The notes below the pieces were generated by a model. That model had not been told where the DNA came from. It ran no database searches and saw nothing but the letters and a program-made list of their open reading frames with translations. From NCBI GenBank assembly GCA_019119675.1, contig DWWO01000130.1, positions 1 to 44,647 of the forward strand: a DNA stretch of 44,647 nucleotides, read 5' to 3'. This DNA comes from Candidatus Mediterraneibacter faecipullorum (GTDB lineage Bacteria; Bacillota; Clostridia; Lachnospirales; Lachnospiraceae). Numbering within the stretch: the stretch's first letter is position 1; each line of letters begins with the position of its first letter. Both the position numbers and the translations under genes were made by a program. Below are positions 6,990-16,217 of the stretch, in pieces.

Positions 6990-7813
6990 AACGCTTCACC
7001 TGCCTTTTCCAGATCTTCCATTGCGATCTTGTACTCTTCATCATTCGGAGCTTTTCCATGCCATCCGGCCTGGTTCTCCATGTAGGATACTCCTTTGCCC
7101 TTGACTGTCTTTGCAATGATAGCCGTCGGCTGTCCTTTCACCGTCTTCGCCTCTTTAAATGCTGCGTCGATCTGGTCAAAATCATTTCCGTCGATATTGA
7201 TCACATGGAAATTAAACGCCTCAAATTTCTTGTCGATCGGATACGGAGAGTTGACGTCCGTGATGGCACCGTCGATCTGAAGATTATTATTGTCTACGAT
7301 CACTACAAGATTGTCCAGTTTCTTGTGAGCCGCAAGCATGGATGCCTCCCATACCTGCCCTTCCTGGATCTCGCCGTCTCCGAGCAGTGTATATACTCTG
7401 TAGTCAGCGCCTGTCAGTTTCGCCGCGATCGCCATTCCGACTGCTGCCGAGATTCCCTGTCCGAGAGAACCTGAGGACATGTCAACACCCGGGATATGTT
7501 TCATATCCGGATGTCCCTGAAGATAAGACCCTGTATGACGGAGTGTTTTCAGATCCTCTTTCGGGAAATATCCTCTCTCAGCCAGAACAGAGTAGAGTCC
7601 CGGCGCCGTATGTCCCTTAGAAAGTACGAACCGGTCTCTGTCCGCTTTCTTCGGATCCTGAGGGTCGATATTCATTTCTTCAAAATAAAGATAGGTAAAT
7701 ATATCTGCTGCCGACAGTGATCCGCCCGGATGTCCGGCTTTTGCACTGTGTACTGCTGTCACGATATCCTTGCGGACCTCGTTGGCAGTCTTCATTAATT
7801 TAAGCTTGTCCAT
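6977..7813 (-). CDS. Transketolase, N-terminal (thiamine diphosphate) subunit
   Basis: A 278-residue protein matching the first half of transketolase. The substrate/cofactor motif KAGHPGGSLSAADI and the thiamine diphosphate/metal motif GDGEIQEGQVWEA...NLVVIVDNNNLQIDG are present. It forms the heteromeric enzyme with the overlapping downstream gene product. The ATG at 7813 follows AAAAAAGGAG. It is transcribed after the transaldolase gene, with a 62-bp gap that contains a bulged GC hairpin (7845-7870). The pair supplies erythrose 4-phosphate and ribose 5-phosphate without the oxidative branch, a common arrangement in gut Clostridia. Confidence 0.94.
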   Translation of the reverse strand: MDKLKLMKTANEVRKDIVTAVHSAKAGHPGGSLSAADIFTYLYFEEMNIDPQDPKKADRDRFVLSKGHTAPGLYSVLAERGYFPKEDLKTLRHTGSYLQGHPDMKHIPGVDMSSGSLGQGISAAVGMAIAAKLTGADYRVYTLLGDGEIQEGQVWEASMLAAHKKLDNLVVIVDNNNLQIDGAITDVNSPYPIDKKFEAFNFHVINIDGNDFDQIDAAFKEAKTVKGQPTAIIAKTVKGKGVSYMENQAGWHGKAPNDEEYKIAMEDLEKAGEALCQM

Positions 7814-7844
7814 TTGTTTCTCCTTTTTTACATTTTAAGTCAGC

Positions 7845-7870
7845 CCGGCTCGGCGCAGGATGCGCGCCGG
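7845..7870. promoter_or_regulatory. Intercistronic GC-rich hairpin between transaldolase and transketolase genes
   Basis: CCGGC (7845-7849) and GCGCA (7853-7857) pair with TGCGC (7861-7865) and GCCGG (7866-7870), with a 3-nt bulge and 3-nt loop. No T-run follows. It could adjust mRNA stability or partial read-through inside the operon. Confidence 0.5.
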
Positions 7871-7875
7871 TCATC

Positions 7876-8529
7876 TTACTCACCGAATACAGCAATGTAA
7901 TCTTCCTGGAATTTCTTGATTCCTGCATCTGTCAGCGGATGGTGTGTCATCTGCTCGATCACTTTATACGGTACTGTCGCGATGTCTGCTCCGGCAAGCG
8001 CACAGTCTGTGATGTGCATCGGGTTACGGATGCTTGCTGCGATGATCTCAGTCTCGATACCTGCAACTTCAAAGATCTGTGCAATCTCATTGATCAGGTC
8101 AACACCTCTTACGGAAATATCATCCAGACGTCCAAGGAACGGTGATACATATGTAGCGCCTGCCCTTGCTGCAAGAAGTGCCTGGTTTGCCGTAAAGATC
8201 AGTGTCACATTTGTCTTGATCCCCTCAGCTGAAAGGACTTTAACTGCTTTTAAGCCTTCTGTCGTCATCGGGATCTTCACTACCATATTCGGATGGATCT
8301 TTGCGATCTCGCGTCCTTCTTTGATCATGCCTTCAGCATCTGTTGTCGTAGCCTTTACCTCACCGCTGATCGGTCCGTCTACGATCGATGCGATCTCCGC
8401 GATCACTTCCTCGAATACACGTCCCTCTTTTGCGATCAGTGACGGGTTTGTCGTAACACCGCAGATCACACCCATATCATTTGCCTTTCTGATGTCGTCT
8501 ACATTTGCTGTGTCAATAAAAAATCTCAT
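7876..8529 (-). CDS. Short-form transaldolase (TalC/FSA family), transaldolase-type active site
   Basis: A 217-residue class I aldolase of the short transaldolase / fructose-6-phosphate aldolase family. The Schiff-base lysine is Lys85 in NMVVKIPMT; Asp6 (FFIDTAN) and the TTNPSL loop are present. Two positions used to tell the activities apart favour transaldolase: Phe131 in [11 protein letters not shown] (E. coli FSA has Tyr131) and Glu57 in SGEVKATT (FSA has Gln). It lies just upstream of the transketolase pair, so it probably transfers dihydroxyacetone between sedoheptulose 7-phosphate and glyceraldehyde 3-phosphate. Start follows AAGGAGGA. A consensus promoter lies at 8575-8603. Many databases would call it FSA on homology alone. 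Confidence 0.88.
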   Translation of the reverse strand: MRFFIDTANVDDIRKANDMGVICGVTTNPSLIAKEGRVFEEVIAEIASIVDGPISGEVKATTTDAEGMIKEGREIAKIHPNMVVKIPMTTEGLKAVKVLSAEGIKTNVTLIFTANQALLAARAGATYVSPFLGRLDDISVRGVDLINEIAQIFEVAGIETEIIAASIRNPMHITDCALAGADIATVPYKVIEQMTHHPLTDAGIKKFQEDYIAVFGE

Positions 8530-8574
8530 CTTCGTTCCTCCTTAAAACTGGACATATTAATTGTATCTGTTTTG

Positions 8575-8603
8575 ATTATATAAGCAAAAAAAAATCCGGT
8601 CAA
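8575..8603 (-). promoter_or_regulatory. Sigma-A promoter of the transaldolase-transketolase operon
   Basis: On the minus strand TTGACC (8598-8603), a 17-base spacer and TATAAT (8575-8580) give a near-consensus promoter. Transcription would begin near 8568, about 40 nt before the transaldolase start. Confidence 0.75.
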
Positions 8604-8632
8604 CTCATGAAAAAATTATTAATACAGAAAAA

Positions 8633-8708
8633 TCACTTAATAAATCGGATTATCATAGGTTTTTATTAATAATTAATAATATTTAACAATCCAAAATTTA
8701 TTAAGTGA
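8633..8708. promoter_or_regulatory. 13-bp inverted repeat in AT-rich region upstream of transaldolase promoter
   Basis: TCACTTAATAAAT (8633-8645) and ATTTATTAAGTGA (8696-8708) are perfect inverse copies separated by 50 bp of AT-rich DNA; GGATT (8647-8651) and AATCC also pair. The repeat lies between the end of the lacI-type gene and the transaldolase -35 box. It could be a lacI terminator, a looping operator pair, or both. The rest of the 8530-8790 gap shows no coding potential. Confidence 0.5.
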
Positions 8709-8790
8709 CGCATTTTAAGGATTATTTCGAAGTATACTTTTCAATTTTTCAATTTTTATTACTAATATTTTTCTTATTTTTATTAATTTT

Positions 8791-9894
8791 TTATTTTTTC
8801 CGCCGTTTTTCGGAACGCGGATAAGAAGTCGTTCCCCGCATAACGAGCTTCGGTTCATACTCCACATGATAGATGCTGACAGGCTCGATCTCAGTATATT
8901 TCTGTGTGCGCGATTTCATCTTTTTCATGATGATGTCACAGGCATCCATACCTTTATATATGACAAAATGTTCTATCGTCGTAAGGGACACTTCTTTCAC
9001 CTTTGCGAACAGCGTATTGTCGCATCCCATGACAGACATATCTCCGGGCACCCTGTATTTTTCGTCATAAAGTGCATCCATGATCCCGAATGCGATCATG
9101 TCATTGAGCCCCACAATGGCAGTCAGCTCCGGATATTCTTTCAGAAGCTCTTTTGTCAGATCGTATCCGATCCTGTATTCCGAATCAATCCCCGGTATAT
9201 CCTTATCGATCTGCTCATCTGCTGCCTTGATCACCACACCGTCTTTCAGGCCTGCACTCTGGAACTCCTTTAAAAATCCCTCAACCCTCTTGGATCTCTG
9301 CTTCTGCCGCACGGTAAGCGGCGGCGCGATATACCCCACCTTCCGGTGCCCGAGTTCAAGAAGATGACGCGCCATCAGGCGGCCCAGCTTGGAATTGTCC
9401 AGTTCCACTGCATCTACACTGAGCTTCTCATTCTGATTGTTTATGACCACCACCGGAATCTTCTTCGACAGATCCTCGACCTGTTCCATAAAACACTGAC
9501 TCGGATTGCACATGTAGATGATCCCCTGGGGATTAAGCGATGAGATCATTTTAAGGTAACGCTCTTCCAGTTTCAGATCCCTCTGTGTATTACACACAAA
9601 GATACCGAATCCCTGATCCGCTGCCCTGGATTCAATGCCCTGGAGCAGCATGACATAATACGGATTCGTGAGATTCGGGCTGATGACTACGAGCAGATTC
9701 TGCCTGCGCTCCTCCCTGCGCTTTTTGCGCTTCGGAAGTTCATACCCGAGCTCCTCTGCCGCTTCTTCCACTTTTTGGATTACTTCTTTAGAAAACGATA
9801 CATTATACTTTTTATTCAGCACCATCGACACTGTGGCCTGCGATACTCCGGCCCGCTTCGCCACATCCGATGAAGTTACTTTCTTCCCGCTCAT
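8791..9894 (-). CDS. LacI/GalR family transcriptional regulator
   Basis: A 367-residue repressor-type protein. Residues 5-55 are the LacI helix-turn-helix with hinge (VTSSDVAKRAGVSQATVSMVLN, VEEAAEELGYELP). A very basic linker (RKKRREERRQ) leads to the periplasmic-binding-like domain (LLVVISPNLTNPYYVMLLQGIE to IVGLNDMIAFGIMDAL and MSVMGCDN). The C terminus is extended and basic (SEKRRKK). Its gene starts 14 bp after recR and ends before the transaldolase promoter. Position suggests control of the pentose phosphate genes or the upstream glycolytic operon; the effector cannot be told. Its hinge lacks the plain CcpA signature, so I do not call it ccpA. Confidence 0.88.
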   Translation of the reverse strand: MSGKKVTSSDVAKRAGVSQATVSMVLNKKYNVSFSKEVIQKVEEAAEELGYELPKRKKRREERRQNLLVVISPNLTNPYYVMLLQGIESRAADQGFGIFVCNTQRDLKLEERYLKMISSLNPQGIIYMCNPSQCFMEQVEDLSKKIPVVVINNQNEKLSVDAVELDNSKLGRLMARHLLELGHRKVGYIAPPLTVRQKQRSKRVEGFLKEFQSAGLKDGVVIKAADEQIDKDIPGIDSEYRIGYDLTKELLKEYPELTAIVGLNDMIAFGIMDALYDEKYRVPGDMSVMGCDNTLFAKVKEVSLTTIEHFVIYKGMDACDIIMKKMKSRTQKYTEIEPVSIYHVEYEPKLVMRGTTSYPRSEKRRKK

Positions 9895-9908
9895 GAAAAA
9901 CAGTTCCT

Positions 9909-10505
9909 CTACAATTCCGTCCTGCCCTCCAGCGCCCTCAGAAGCGTGACCTCATCGATATACTCAAGATCCCCGCCTACCGGCACGCCGCTGGCGATCC
10001 TGCTCACCTTGATCCCTGCCGGTTTGATGAGCTTGCTGATATACATGGCTGTTGTCTCACCCTCAAGACTGGAGTTCGTCGCGATGATCACTTCATCCAC
10101 ATCCCCCTGCAGCCGCTCCATCAGCTCTTTCAGTTTGATGTCTCCGGGACCTATCCCCAGCATCGGGGAGATCGCGCCGTGGAGCACATGATAGACGCCG
10201 TTGTATTTGCCCGTCTTCTCATACGCAGCCAGATCCCGCGGTGTCTCCACGACCATAATAGTCTTTTTATCCCTGTCAGGATTGCTGCAGATCGGACACG
10301 TCTCCCGATCTGTCAGTGTACAGCACACCTTGCAGTACCTGACATTCTTTCTGGCGTCCACGATCGTCTTTGCAAGCTGCTCCACCTGATCCACCGGCAT
10401 GTTGATCACGTGGAACGCCAGTCTCTGTGCCGACTTGTTTCCGATCCCCGGAAGGCGGGAAAACTCTTCGATCAGCCGGCTGATCTGATTACTGTAATAA
10501 TCCAT
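9909..10505 (-). CDS. recR: Recombination mediator RecR
   Basis: A 198-residue protein of normal RecR length. It shows the helix-hairpin-helix N terminus ([23 protein letters not shown]), a C4 zinc finger ([16 protein letters not shown]) and a Toprim domain ([45 protein letters not shown]). With RecF and RecO it loads RecA at gapped DNA. It follows ybaB by 2 bp, and dnaX-ybaB-recR is the widespread arrangement in Firmicutes and proteobacteria. Confidence 0.96.
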   Translation of the reverse strand: MDYYSNQISRLIEEFSRLPGIGNKSAQRLAFHVINMPVDQVEQLAKTIVDARKNVRYCKVCCTLTDRETCPICSNPDRDKKTIMVVETPRDLAAYEKTGKYNGVYHVLHGAISPMLGIGPGDIKLKELMERLQGDVDEVIIATNSSLEGETTAMYISKLIKPAGIKVSRIASGVPVGGDLEYIDEVTLLRALEGRTEL

Positions 10506-10507
10506 CT

Positions 10508-10861
10508 CTAGAACATCCCCGGGACACCGCCGCCGAGTCCGCCCGTCAGCCTGGACATCGCTGCTCCGCTTTCTTCCTCTACTTTGCGCAGCGCCTCGTT
10601 TGTCGCCGCAACGATCAGATCCTCGAGCATCTCGATATCATCCGGATCGACTACTTCTTCTGCAAGTTTTACTTTCAGCACCTCGCGCTTTCCGGATACA
10701 GTCACTTCCACTGCACCGCCGCCTGCTGTCGCCGTAAATTCTTTTGCCTCCAGCTCTTTCTGCTGTTCTTCCATCTGACGCTGCATGCGCTGCGCCTGTT
10801 TCATAAGGTTTGCCATGTTTCCCGGCATTCCGCCGCCCGGAAATCCTCCGCGTTTCGCCAT
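10508..10861 (-). CDS. ybaB: YbaB/EbfC family nucleoid-associated protein
   Basis: A 117-residue small protein with the family pattern: a Gly/Met-rich start ([24 protein letters not shown]), a charged helix ([17 protein letters not shown]), and the beta-rich core ([52 protein letters not shown]). It forms DNA-binding dimers. It is 2 bp after dnaX and 2 bp before recR, so translation is probably coupled through the three genes. Confidence 0.95.
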   Translation of the reverse strand: MAKRGGFPGGGMPGNMANLMKQAQRMQRQMEEQQKELEAKEFTATAGGGAVEVTVSGKREVLKVKLAEEVVDPDDIEMLEDLIVAATNEALRKVEEESGAAMSRLTGGLGGGVPGMF

Positions 10862-10863
10862 AT

Positions 10864-12498
10864 TTAATCCTCCACTGTTATTTCCATATTGATCTTCTGT
10901 TCTATGTCTACGAATGTATCTTCAAAATGCCGGCCTTCCTCTACGTGCCGCACTTCTACTTCCACTTTCTTCCCGATCCGCTGTTCGATCAGGTTCTCCA
11001 GCTCCTGCACATGATCCTCCCGTCCGACTACACTCTCCGAGAGAGGGTCGGGAAGAACGATCATAAGACGGTTGTCCCCGCCAAGGCTTAGGCGCGCTTT
11101 CTTCAGATACCCCCGCAGTATACCGGATGCCTCTCCTGCGATGGAGCGGAAGTTCTTTACCACTTCCTGAACATCTTCGGGTATCGCATTGGGAAGCTCC
11201 TTACGGACTCCCGCGCCGCCTGCTGCTCCGGAACCTCCGCCCGGCATACCGGCTCCGTTTCCGCCGGCTCCTCCGTATGCACTGTCCTGCCCATATCCTG
11301 CTCCATATCCTCCCTGTGCCTGGATCACAGCCGCAGCATCAATTCCCTTTTCTACTTTTTCTTCCACTGCGCGGATACGGTCCAGCAGGGAATCCTGTGT
11401 GTTCTCCATTGCCGGAGTACAGAGTTTGATCAACGCCACTTCGAGCATCACTCTTTTCTGAGTGGCATATTTGAGCTGATTGGAAAGTTCGGAAAAAATA
11501 CGGATATACCGGAACAGCATATCCGGCTCGATCATCTGCGCCTCTTCCTTAAGCTGCGCCATATTTTCCGTTGATACATCCAGAACATCCTCTATATTAT
11601 CAGAAGTTTTTACCAGAAGCAAGTTCCTCAGATACCATGTAAAATCCGCCGCAAGCTGGGTGAGTTCCCTCCCCTGCATCACCAGGTCGTCCACCACGTC
11701 CAGCACGCCCGCTACGTCCCTGTCGATCACTTTCCTTAGCAGCCGGCTGAATACATCCGTATCCACTGCGCCGAGGACTTCCAGCACATTATCATACGTG
11801 AGCTTCTGCCCCATATAAAATGCAATGCACTGATCCAGAAGGCTCAGCGCATCACGCATGGAACCGTCCGCCGCTTTCGCGATATACCGGAGCGCCTTGT
11901 CCTCTACCTCCACATGTTCCGTATCCATCAGCTCTTTCATGCGGTCCGTGATCGTCTCGATACTGATACGCTTGAAATCATAGTGCTGGCACCGGGACAG
12001 GATGGTGATCGGGATCTTGTGGACTTCCGTAGTCGCCAGGATAAAGATCACATACTCCGGCGGTTCCTCCAGTGTTTTCAGCAGTGCATTAAATGCGCCT
12101 ATAGACAGCATATGCACCTCGTCGATGATATAGACTTTATATCTGCCCTCTGTCGGACGGTATGCCACCTCCTCACGGATCTCCCTGATATTGTCGACAC
12201 CGTTGTTGGAGGCTGCGTCGATCTCGATCACATTCATGGACGTGCCGGCCGCTATGGACCGGCATGTCTCACATTCCCCGCAGGGGCTTCCGTCCACCGG
12301 GTGCTCACAGTTCACCGCCTTCGCAAATATCTTCGCCACGGTCGTCTTGCCTGTTCCCCTTGTCCCGCAGAAAAGATATGCATGTCCGATCCGGTTGGCC
12401 CGGATCTGATTCTGCAGTGTTGTAATGATATGATCCTGCCCTTTTACATCCGCAAATTCGGACGGGCGGAACTTTCTGTAAAGCGCCGTATATGACAT
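10864..12498 (-). CDS. dnaX: DNA polymerase III subunit gamma/tau
   Basis: A 544-residue clamp-loader ATPase. Walker A is FCGTRGTGKTTVAKI; the four-Cys zinc module is in CEHPVDGSPCGECETC; Walker B region is VYIIDEVHML; the SRC sensor is ILSRCQHYDF. Residues 400-435 are a Gly-rich flexible linker before the tau-specific C-terminal domain. It starts only 3 bp after the pfkA stop, with the ribosome site in the pfkA tail (GAGGTG). I see no obvious slippery heptamer to make a separate gamma. Confidence 0.96.
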   Translation of the reverse strand: MSYTALYRKFRPSEFADVKGQDHIITTLQNQIRANRIGHAYLFCGTRGTGKTTVAKIFAKAVNCEHPVDGSPCGECETCRSIAAGTSMNVIEIDAASNNGVDNIREIREEVAYRPTEGRYKVYIIDEVHMLSIGAFNALLKTLEEPPEYVIFILATTEVHKIPITILSRCQHYDFKRISIETITDRMKELMDTEHVEVEDKALRYIAKAADGSMRDALSLLDQCIAFYMGQKLTYDNVLEVLGAVDTDVFSRLLRKVIDRDVAGVLDVVDDLVMQGRELTQLAADFTWYLRNLLLVKTSDNIEDVLDVSTENMAQLKEEAQMIEPDMLFRYIRIFSELSNQLKYATQKRVMLEVALIKLCTPAMENTQDSLLDRIRAVEEKVEKGIDAAAVIQAQGGYGAGYGQDSAYGGAGGNGAGMPGGGSGAAGGAGVRKELPNAIPEDVQEVVKNFRSIAGEASGILRGYLKKARLSLGGDNRLMIVLPDPLSESVVGREDHVQELENLIEQRIGKKVEVEVRHVEEGRHFEDTFVDIEQKINMEITVED

Positions 12499-12501
12499 GT
12501 A

Positions 12502-13581
12502 TTACACCTCGTCACCGAAGCTGATGCCTGTCATTCTCGCCTCTTTGATCAGGCCGCACTTCGGATCTACTGTCTTTAATTTACCCGCCACTTCCGCAAG
12601 CGGTACTTTCGTTGTCTCACCGTTCTTCATGGCGACCATATAACCATATTTCTCTTCCAGGATGAGCTCAGCCGCTTTCGCTCCGACTCTCGTAGCAAAC
12701 ACTCTGTCGTACGGACACGGGGAGCCGCCTCTCTGTGTATGTCCCGGAACTGTAATCCGCACTTCTTTGTCCGTCTCTTTCTGGATCTGTTCTGCCAGCT
12801 CGTAAGCTATCGAAGGATATTTTCTCTTCGCCAGTTTCTCTTTATACTCTTTCTTGGACAGTTTCGCATCTTTCTTGGAGATTGCGCCCTCTGCTACCGC
12901 AAGGATCGTGAACGGCTTGCCCGCTTTGCTCCGGCCGTCGATCACCTTCTTGATCGCCTTGATATCATACGGGATCTCCGGGAGCAGGATGATGTCAGCG
13001 CCGCCTGCAATACCCGCATGCAGGGTGACATGTCCTACCTTGTGTCCCATAACCTCGATGATGAACACACGGCTGTGGGATGTGGCTGTCGTATGGATCC
13101 TGTCGATCGTATCCGTCGCGATATCCACGGCGCTCTGGAAACCGAATGTCATGTCCGTTCCCCACAGATCATTGTCGATCGTCTTCGGAAGTGTGATAAC
13201 ATTGAGTCCTTCCTCCCGGAGCATATTCGCGGTCTTGTGCGTTCCGTTTCCGCCGAGGATGACAAGACAGTTCAGGTTCAGCTTATGATATGTATGCTTC
13301 ATAGCCTCCACCTTGTCAAGTCCGTCTTTGTCCGGCACTCTCATCAGTTTGAACGGCTGTCTGGATGTTCCGAGGATCGTGCCGCCTCTTGTAAGGATCC
13401 CTGAGAAATCTTTAGATGTAAGCATACTGAAATCCGCATAGATCAGGCCCTTGTATCCGTCTTTAAATCCATAGATCTCCACGTCATCGCGTTTGGAACA
13501 GATTCCTTTTACAACGCCTCTCATAGCCGCATTGAGCGCCTGGCAGTCTCCGCCGCTTGTCAACATACCGATACGTAACAT
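12502..13581 (-). CDS. pfkA: 6-phosphofructokinase (ATP-type residue, group III features)
   Basis: A 359-residue PfkA-type enzyme converting fructose 6-phosphate to fructose 1,6-bisphosphate. Motifs: GMLTSGGDCQALNAAMRGVV, LGGNGTHKTANMLREEG, PKTIDNDLWGTD with catalytic Asp, EVMGHKVGHVTLHAGIAGGAD, and GHTQRGGSP. The donor-selecting residue in GGNGT is Gly (the PPi enzymes have Asp), while PKTIDND carries Lys where classic bacterial ATP enzymes have Gly. That Gly/Lys pair is typical of the actinobacterial-like group III kinases that usually use ATP without classic allostery. It heads a tight series pfkA-dnaX-ybaB-recR-lacI. Confidence 0.92.
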   Translation of the reverse strand: MLRIGMLTSGGDCQALNAAMRGVVKGICSKRDDVEIYGFKDGYKGLIYADFSMLTSKDFSGILTRGGTILGTSRQPFKLMRVPDKDGLDKVEAMKHTYHKLNLNCLVILGGNGTHKTANMLREEGLNVITLPKTIDNDLWGTDMTFGFQSAVDIATDTIDRIHTTATSHSRVFIIEVMGHKVGHVTLHAGIAGGADIILLPEIPYDIKAIKKVIDGRSKAGKPFTILAVAEGAISKKDAKLSKKEYKEKLAKRKYPSIAYELAEQIQKETDKEVRITVPGHTQRGGSPCPYDRVFATRVGAKAAELILEEKYGYMVAMKNGETTKVPLAEVAGKLKTVDPKCGLIKEARMTGISFGDEV

Positions 13582-13684
13582 ATTACATTTCCTCCTTTAT
13601 CTCACCGCTGCCTGATCCCGGATATCTCTGCCGGACCGTTTTTCCATACTCTTCGCATATATCCGGATCTTCTCAATATAACAG

Positions 13685-13716
13685 AATAAGCAGCCGGCTT
13701 TTTCCGACTGCTTATT
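13685..13716. terminator. 13-bp stem-loop between pgi and pfkA
   Basis: AATAAGCAGCCGG (13685-13697) and CCGACTGCTTATT (13704-13716) pair with one G-T over a 6-nt loop. It sits about 50 bases past the pgi stop and directly at the presumed start of the pfkA transcript. It is probably the pgi terminator, but may also be a 5' stabilising hairpin. Confidence 0.55.
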
Positions 13717-13745
13717 ATTATACCCTATTTACGATTTCCATTCAA
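13717..13745 (-). promoter_or_regulatory. Probable pfkA promoter
   Basis: Minus strand TTGAAT (13740-13745), 17-base spacer, TATAAT (13717-13722). The -35 box is weak (4 of 6) and the -10 is perfect. The stem-loop at 13685-13716 begins immediately after it. Confidence 0.5.
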
Positions 13746-13764
13746 TAAAAGTGAACCCCGAACT

Positions 13765-15111
13765 TTACAGTCTTTTAAGGAGAGCTTCTCTCTGCTCCTC
13801 ATACCCCGGTTTTCCGAGAAGAGCGAACATATTCTTCTTGTAGCTCTCAACGCCCGGCTGGTTGAACGGATTAACGCCGAGTAAATATCCGCTCACACCG
13901 CATGCAAACTCAAAGAAATAGAACAGTTCACCGAGGTAATACTCGTTCTGCTCCGGGATCTTTACCATAAGGTTCGGAACATTTCCGTCTGTATGTGCGA
14001 GGATCGTACCGTTCATCGCACTCTTATTGATAAAGTCAACATCCCTGCCTGCAAGATAGTTCAGGCCGTCCAGATCTACCGGCTCTTCATTGATGATGAT
14101 CTCTTCCCTGGACTTTTCTACATTGAGAACAGTCTCGAACAGGATCCTGTTGCCGTCCTGGATGAACTGACCCATGGAATGCAGGTCTGTCGTAAGGTCT
14201 ACAGATGCCGGGAAGATACCTTTCTGATCCTTGCCTTCACTCTCACCATAGAGCTGTTTCCACCACTCAGATACATAGTGCAGGCTCGGCTCATAGTTTG
14301 CCAGGACCTCTATCGTCTTGCCCTTACGGAGAAGGATATTTCTTACCGCTGCATATTTCATTGCATCGTTGTCAGCGAAATCATTCTCGATCGCAGCCTT
14401 TCTTCCTGCTGCTGCGCCTTCCATCAGCTTGTCAATGTCAGCGCCGCTCACAGCGATCGGAAGCAGTCCTACTGCTGTCAGTACGGAGAAACGTCCTCCT
14501 ACATCGTCCGGTACTACGAACGTCTCATAACCTTCTTCTGTAGCGAGATTCTTGAGAGCTCCCTTAGCCCGGTCTGTGGTCGCATAGATTCTCTTTGCAG
14601 CTTCCTCTTTTCCATATTTCTTCTCCAGGATTTCCTTGAACACACGGAACGCAATCGCAGGTTCTGTTGTGGTTCCTGACTTTGAGATCATATTGATCGA
14701 AAAATCTCTGTCACCTACCACGTCGATCAGATCTTTGATATAAGTGCTGCTGATGCTGTTTCCTACATAATAGATTTCCGGAGCCTTGCGGATTTCTTTG
14801 GATACCACATTTGCAAAAGAATGTCCGAGGAACTCGATGGCAGCTCTGGCTCCCAGATAGGAACCGCCGATTCCGATCACGAGGAGTACTTCTGAATCCT
14901 CACGGATCTTCTCCGCCGCTTTCTTGATGCGTGCGAACTCTTCTTTATCATAATCTACCGGAAGATCGATCCATCCAAGGAAATCATTTCCCGCGCCAGT
15001 CTTTGCGAGCAGCTTGTCTTTCGCCTGTGCGGCAAGCTCGCTCATGTACTGCATCTCATGCTCCTGTACAAAACCGCATGCCTTTGAATAGTCAAATGTT
15101 ACTTTGCTCAT
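13765..15111 (-). CDS. pgi: Glucose-6-phosphate isomerase
   Basis: A 448-residue isomerase (449 if the adjacent ATG at 15114 is used; both follow AGGAAGGA, and the spacing favours the inner ATG). It interconverts glucose 6-phosphate and fructose 6-phosphate. Motifs: [53 protein letters not shown], and the C-terminal catalytic-lysine segment [20 protein letters not shown]. The length matches the short Firmicute form. It precedes pfkA by 183 bp with its own promoter (15201-15229). Confidence 0.96.
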   Translation of the reverse strand: MSKVTFDYSKACGFVQEHEMQYMSELAAQAKDKLLAKTGAGNDFLGWIDLPVDYDKEEFARIKKAAEKIREDSEVLLVIGIGGSYLGARAAIEFLGHSFANVVSKEIRKAPEIYYVGNSISSTYIKDLIDVVGDRDFSINMISKSGTTTEPAIAFRVFKEILEKKYGKEEAAKRIYATTDRAKGALKNLATEEGYETFVVPDDVGGRFSVLTAVGLLPIAVSGADIDKLMEGAAAGRKAAIENDFADNDAMKYAAVRNILLRKGKTIEVLANYEPSLHYVSEWWKQLYGESEGKDQKGIFPASVDLTTDLHSMGQFIQDGNRILFETVLNVEKSREEIIINEEPVDLDGLNYLAGRDVDFINKSAMNGTILAHTDGNVPNLMVKIPEQNEYYLGELFYFFEFACGVSGYLLGVNPFNQPGVESYKKNMFALLGKPGYEEQREALLKRL

Positions 15112-15200
15112 CATTATCCTTCCTCTCTGATATTCTCTGATATCAATATCATCATTTGAATTCCGGCAATGGCTGAAGCCGCTGCCGATACTCTATGCAT

Positions 15201-15229
15201 ATTTTACCAAATCTGTATACCTTATTCAA
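15201..15229 (-). promoter_or_regulatory. pgi promoter
   Basis: Minus strand TTGAAT (15224-15229), 17-base spacer, TAAAAT (15201-15206). The leader of about 85 nt contains an imperfect GC hairpin near 15160-15185. Confidence 0.55.
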
Positions 15230-15254
15230 GTTAAATGAAAATTCTAATATTCAT

Positions 15255-16196
15255 TCATGCAAGAAATTCTTCCAGTATCTGACGGATCGCCTCCTCTCTC
15301 AGGGCAGGTCTGTCATCGTCCTGTCTGTCCTGTGCCGCATGCCGCGCCGCCTCTTTCACGACAGCCGATTTTGTTGTCGTTCTCGGTTCCCCTTCAATAT
15401 TAATGGGAAGTTCCTCTGCATCCGCTGCGGTTTCCCCTGCATATGCCAGTTCTGCATTTGCCGGCTCTGTACGTGCCGGTTCTGCATACGCCGGTTCCGG
15501 CTGATTTTTCGCTGTCCTGGCGGGCCGCACATTTCTTCCTCCGCGGCCTGCTGTCCGCGGTTCCTGCTTTGCATATTCCGGCCTCTTATATTCTGCATTT
15601 TCCTCAGAAGCCTGTATGCCTTTCCCGCTTCCCTCTGCTGAGATGACATCGATGGATTCACGTTCCCTTGTATTCTGCTTACGCAGACGGAATGTACATA
15701 TATTTTCCAGATAATCCGTCATATACATCTTAACCGCATTTACCTTATACGGCTCATCACTCAGACGCATCACTACCGAGAGAAGCACCACCTCCGCTAT
15801 CCCTGCAGCAATATATTGATAAACGGATTCAGAGAATCCGGAATAAAAGTAAAGTACCGACGCCCCGAGAGCCGCCAGTATCCCGGCAAACCAGACAGAC
15901 AATATTTCAACCTGCCTCCATGTATGGATACGGAACAAAAATCCGCGGTATTCATAGATATATTTTTCCACAAACGCATCGATGTTTTCCACTGAATCGC
16001 GGATCATACATGCGTGTTCGTATTTCGCCCTTACGAGTTTTATCAGTCTGTGTGTACTCTTCGGCATGTTTCCTGCCGCCTTCACCAGTCTGTTCAGGGT
16101 AAAATGATTGACGATCTTAGCTATGATCCCCAGTACCCCGACAGCCGCCATCAGATATGTAATGACCCTGGTATCTGCTGCCAATCCTTCTAACAT
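15255..16196 (-). CDS. Conserved membrane protein with Ala/Pro/Glu-rich tail, function unknown
   Basis: A 313-residue protein I recognise only as a Lachnospiraceae-type hypothetical. It has a hydrophobic segment at about 8-30 (VITYLMAAVGVLGIIAKIV), a charged region (about 35-95), then two more membrane segments (about 98-120, LSVWFAGILAALGASVLYFY, and 128-145). Residues 175-290 are hydrophilic and low in complexity, with repeated PAYAEPARTEPANAELAYAGE-like units. The tail ends REEAIRQILEEFLA, an amphipathic helix that looks conserved and could be a docking motif. It follows a small ORF by about 20 bp. Confidence 0.65.
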   Translation of the reverse strand: MLEGLAADTRVITYLMAAVGVLGIIAKIVNHFTLNRLVKAAGNMPKSTHRLIKLVRAKYEHACMIRDSVENIDAFVEKYIYEYRGFLFRIHTWRQVEILSVWFAGILAALGASVLYFYSGFSESVYQYIAAGIAEVVLLSVVMRLSDEPYKVNAVKMYMTDYLENICTFRLRKQNTRERESIDVISAEGSGKGIQASEENAEYKRPEYAKQEPRTAGRGGRNVRPARTAKNQPEPAYAEPARTEPANAELAYAGETAADAEELPINIEGEPRTTTKSAVVKEAARHAAQDRQDDDRPALREEAIRQILEEFLA

Positions 16197-16217
16197 AGCA
16201 AACCCTCCTGTTATATA

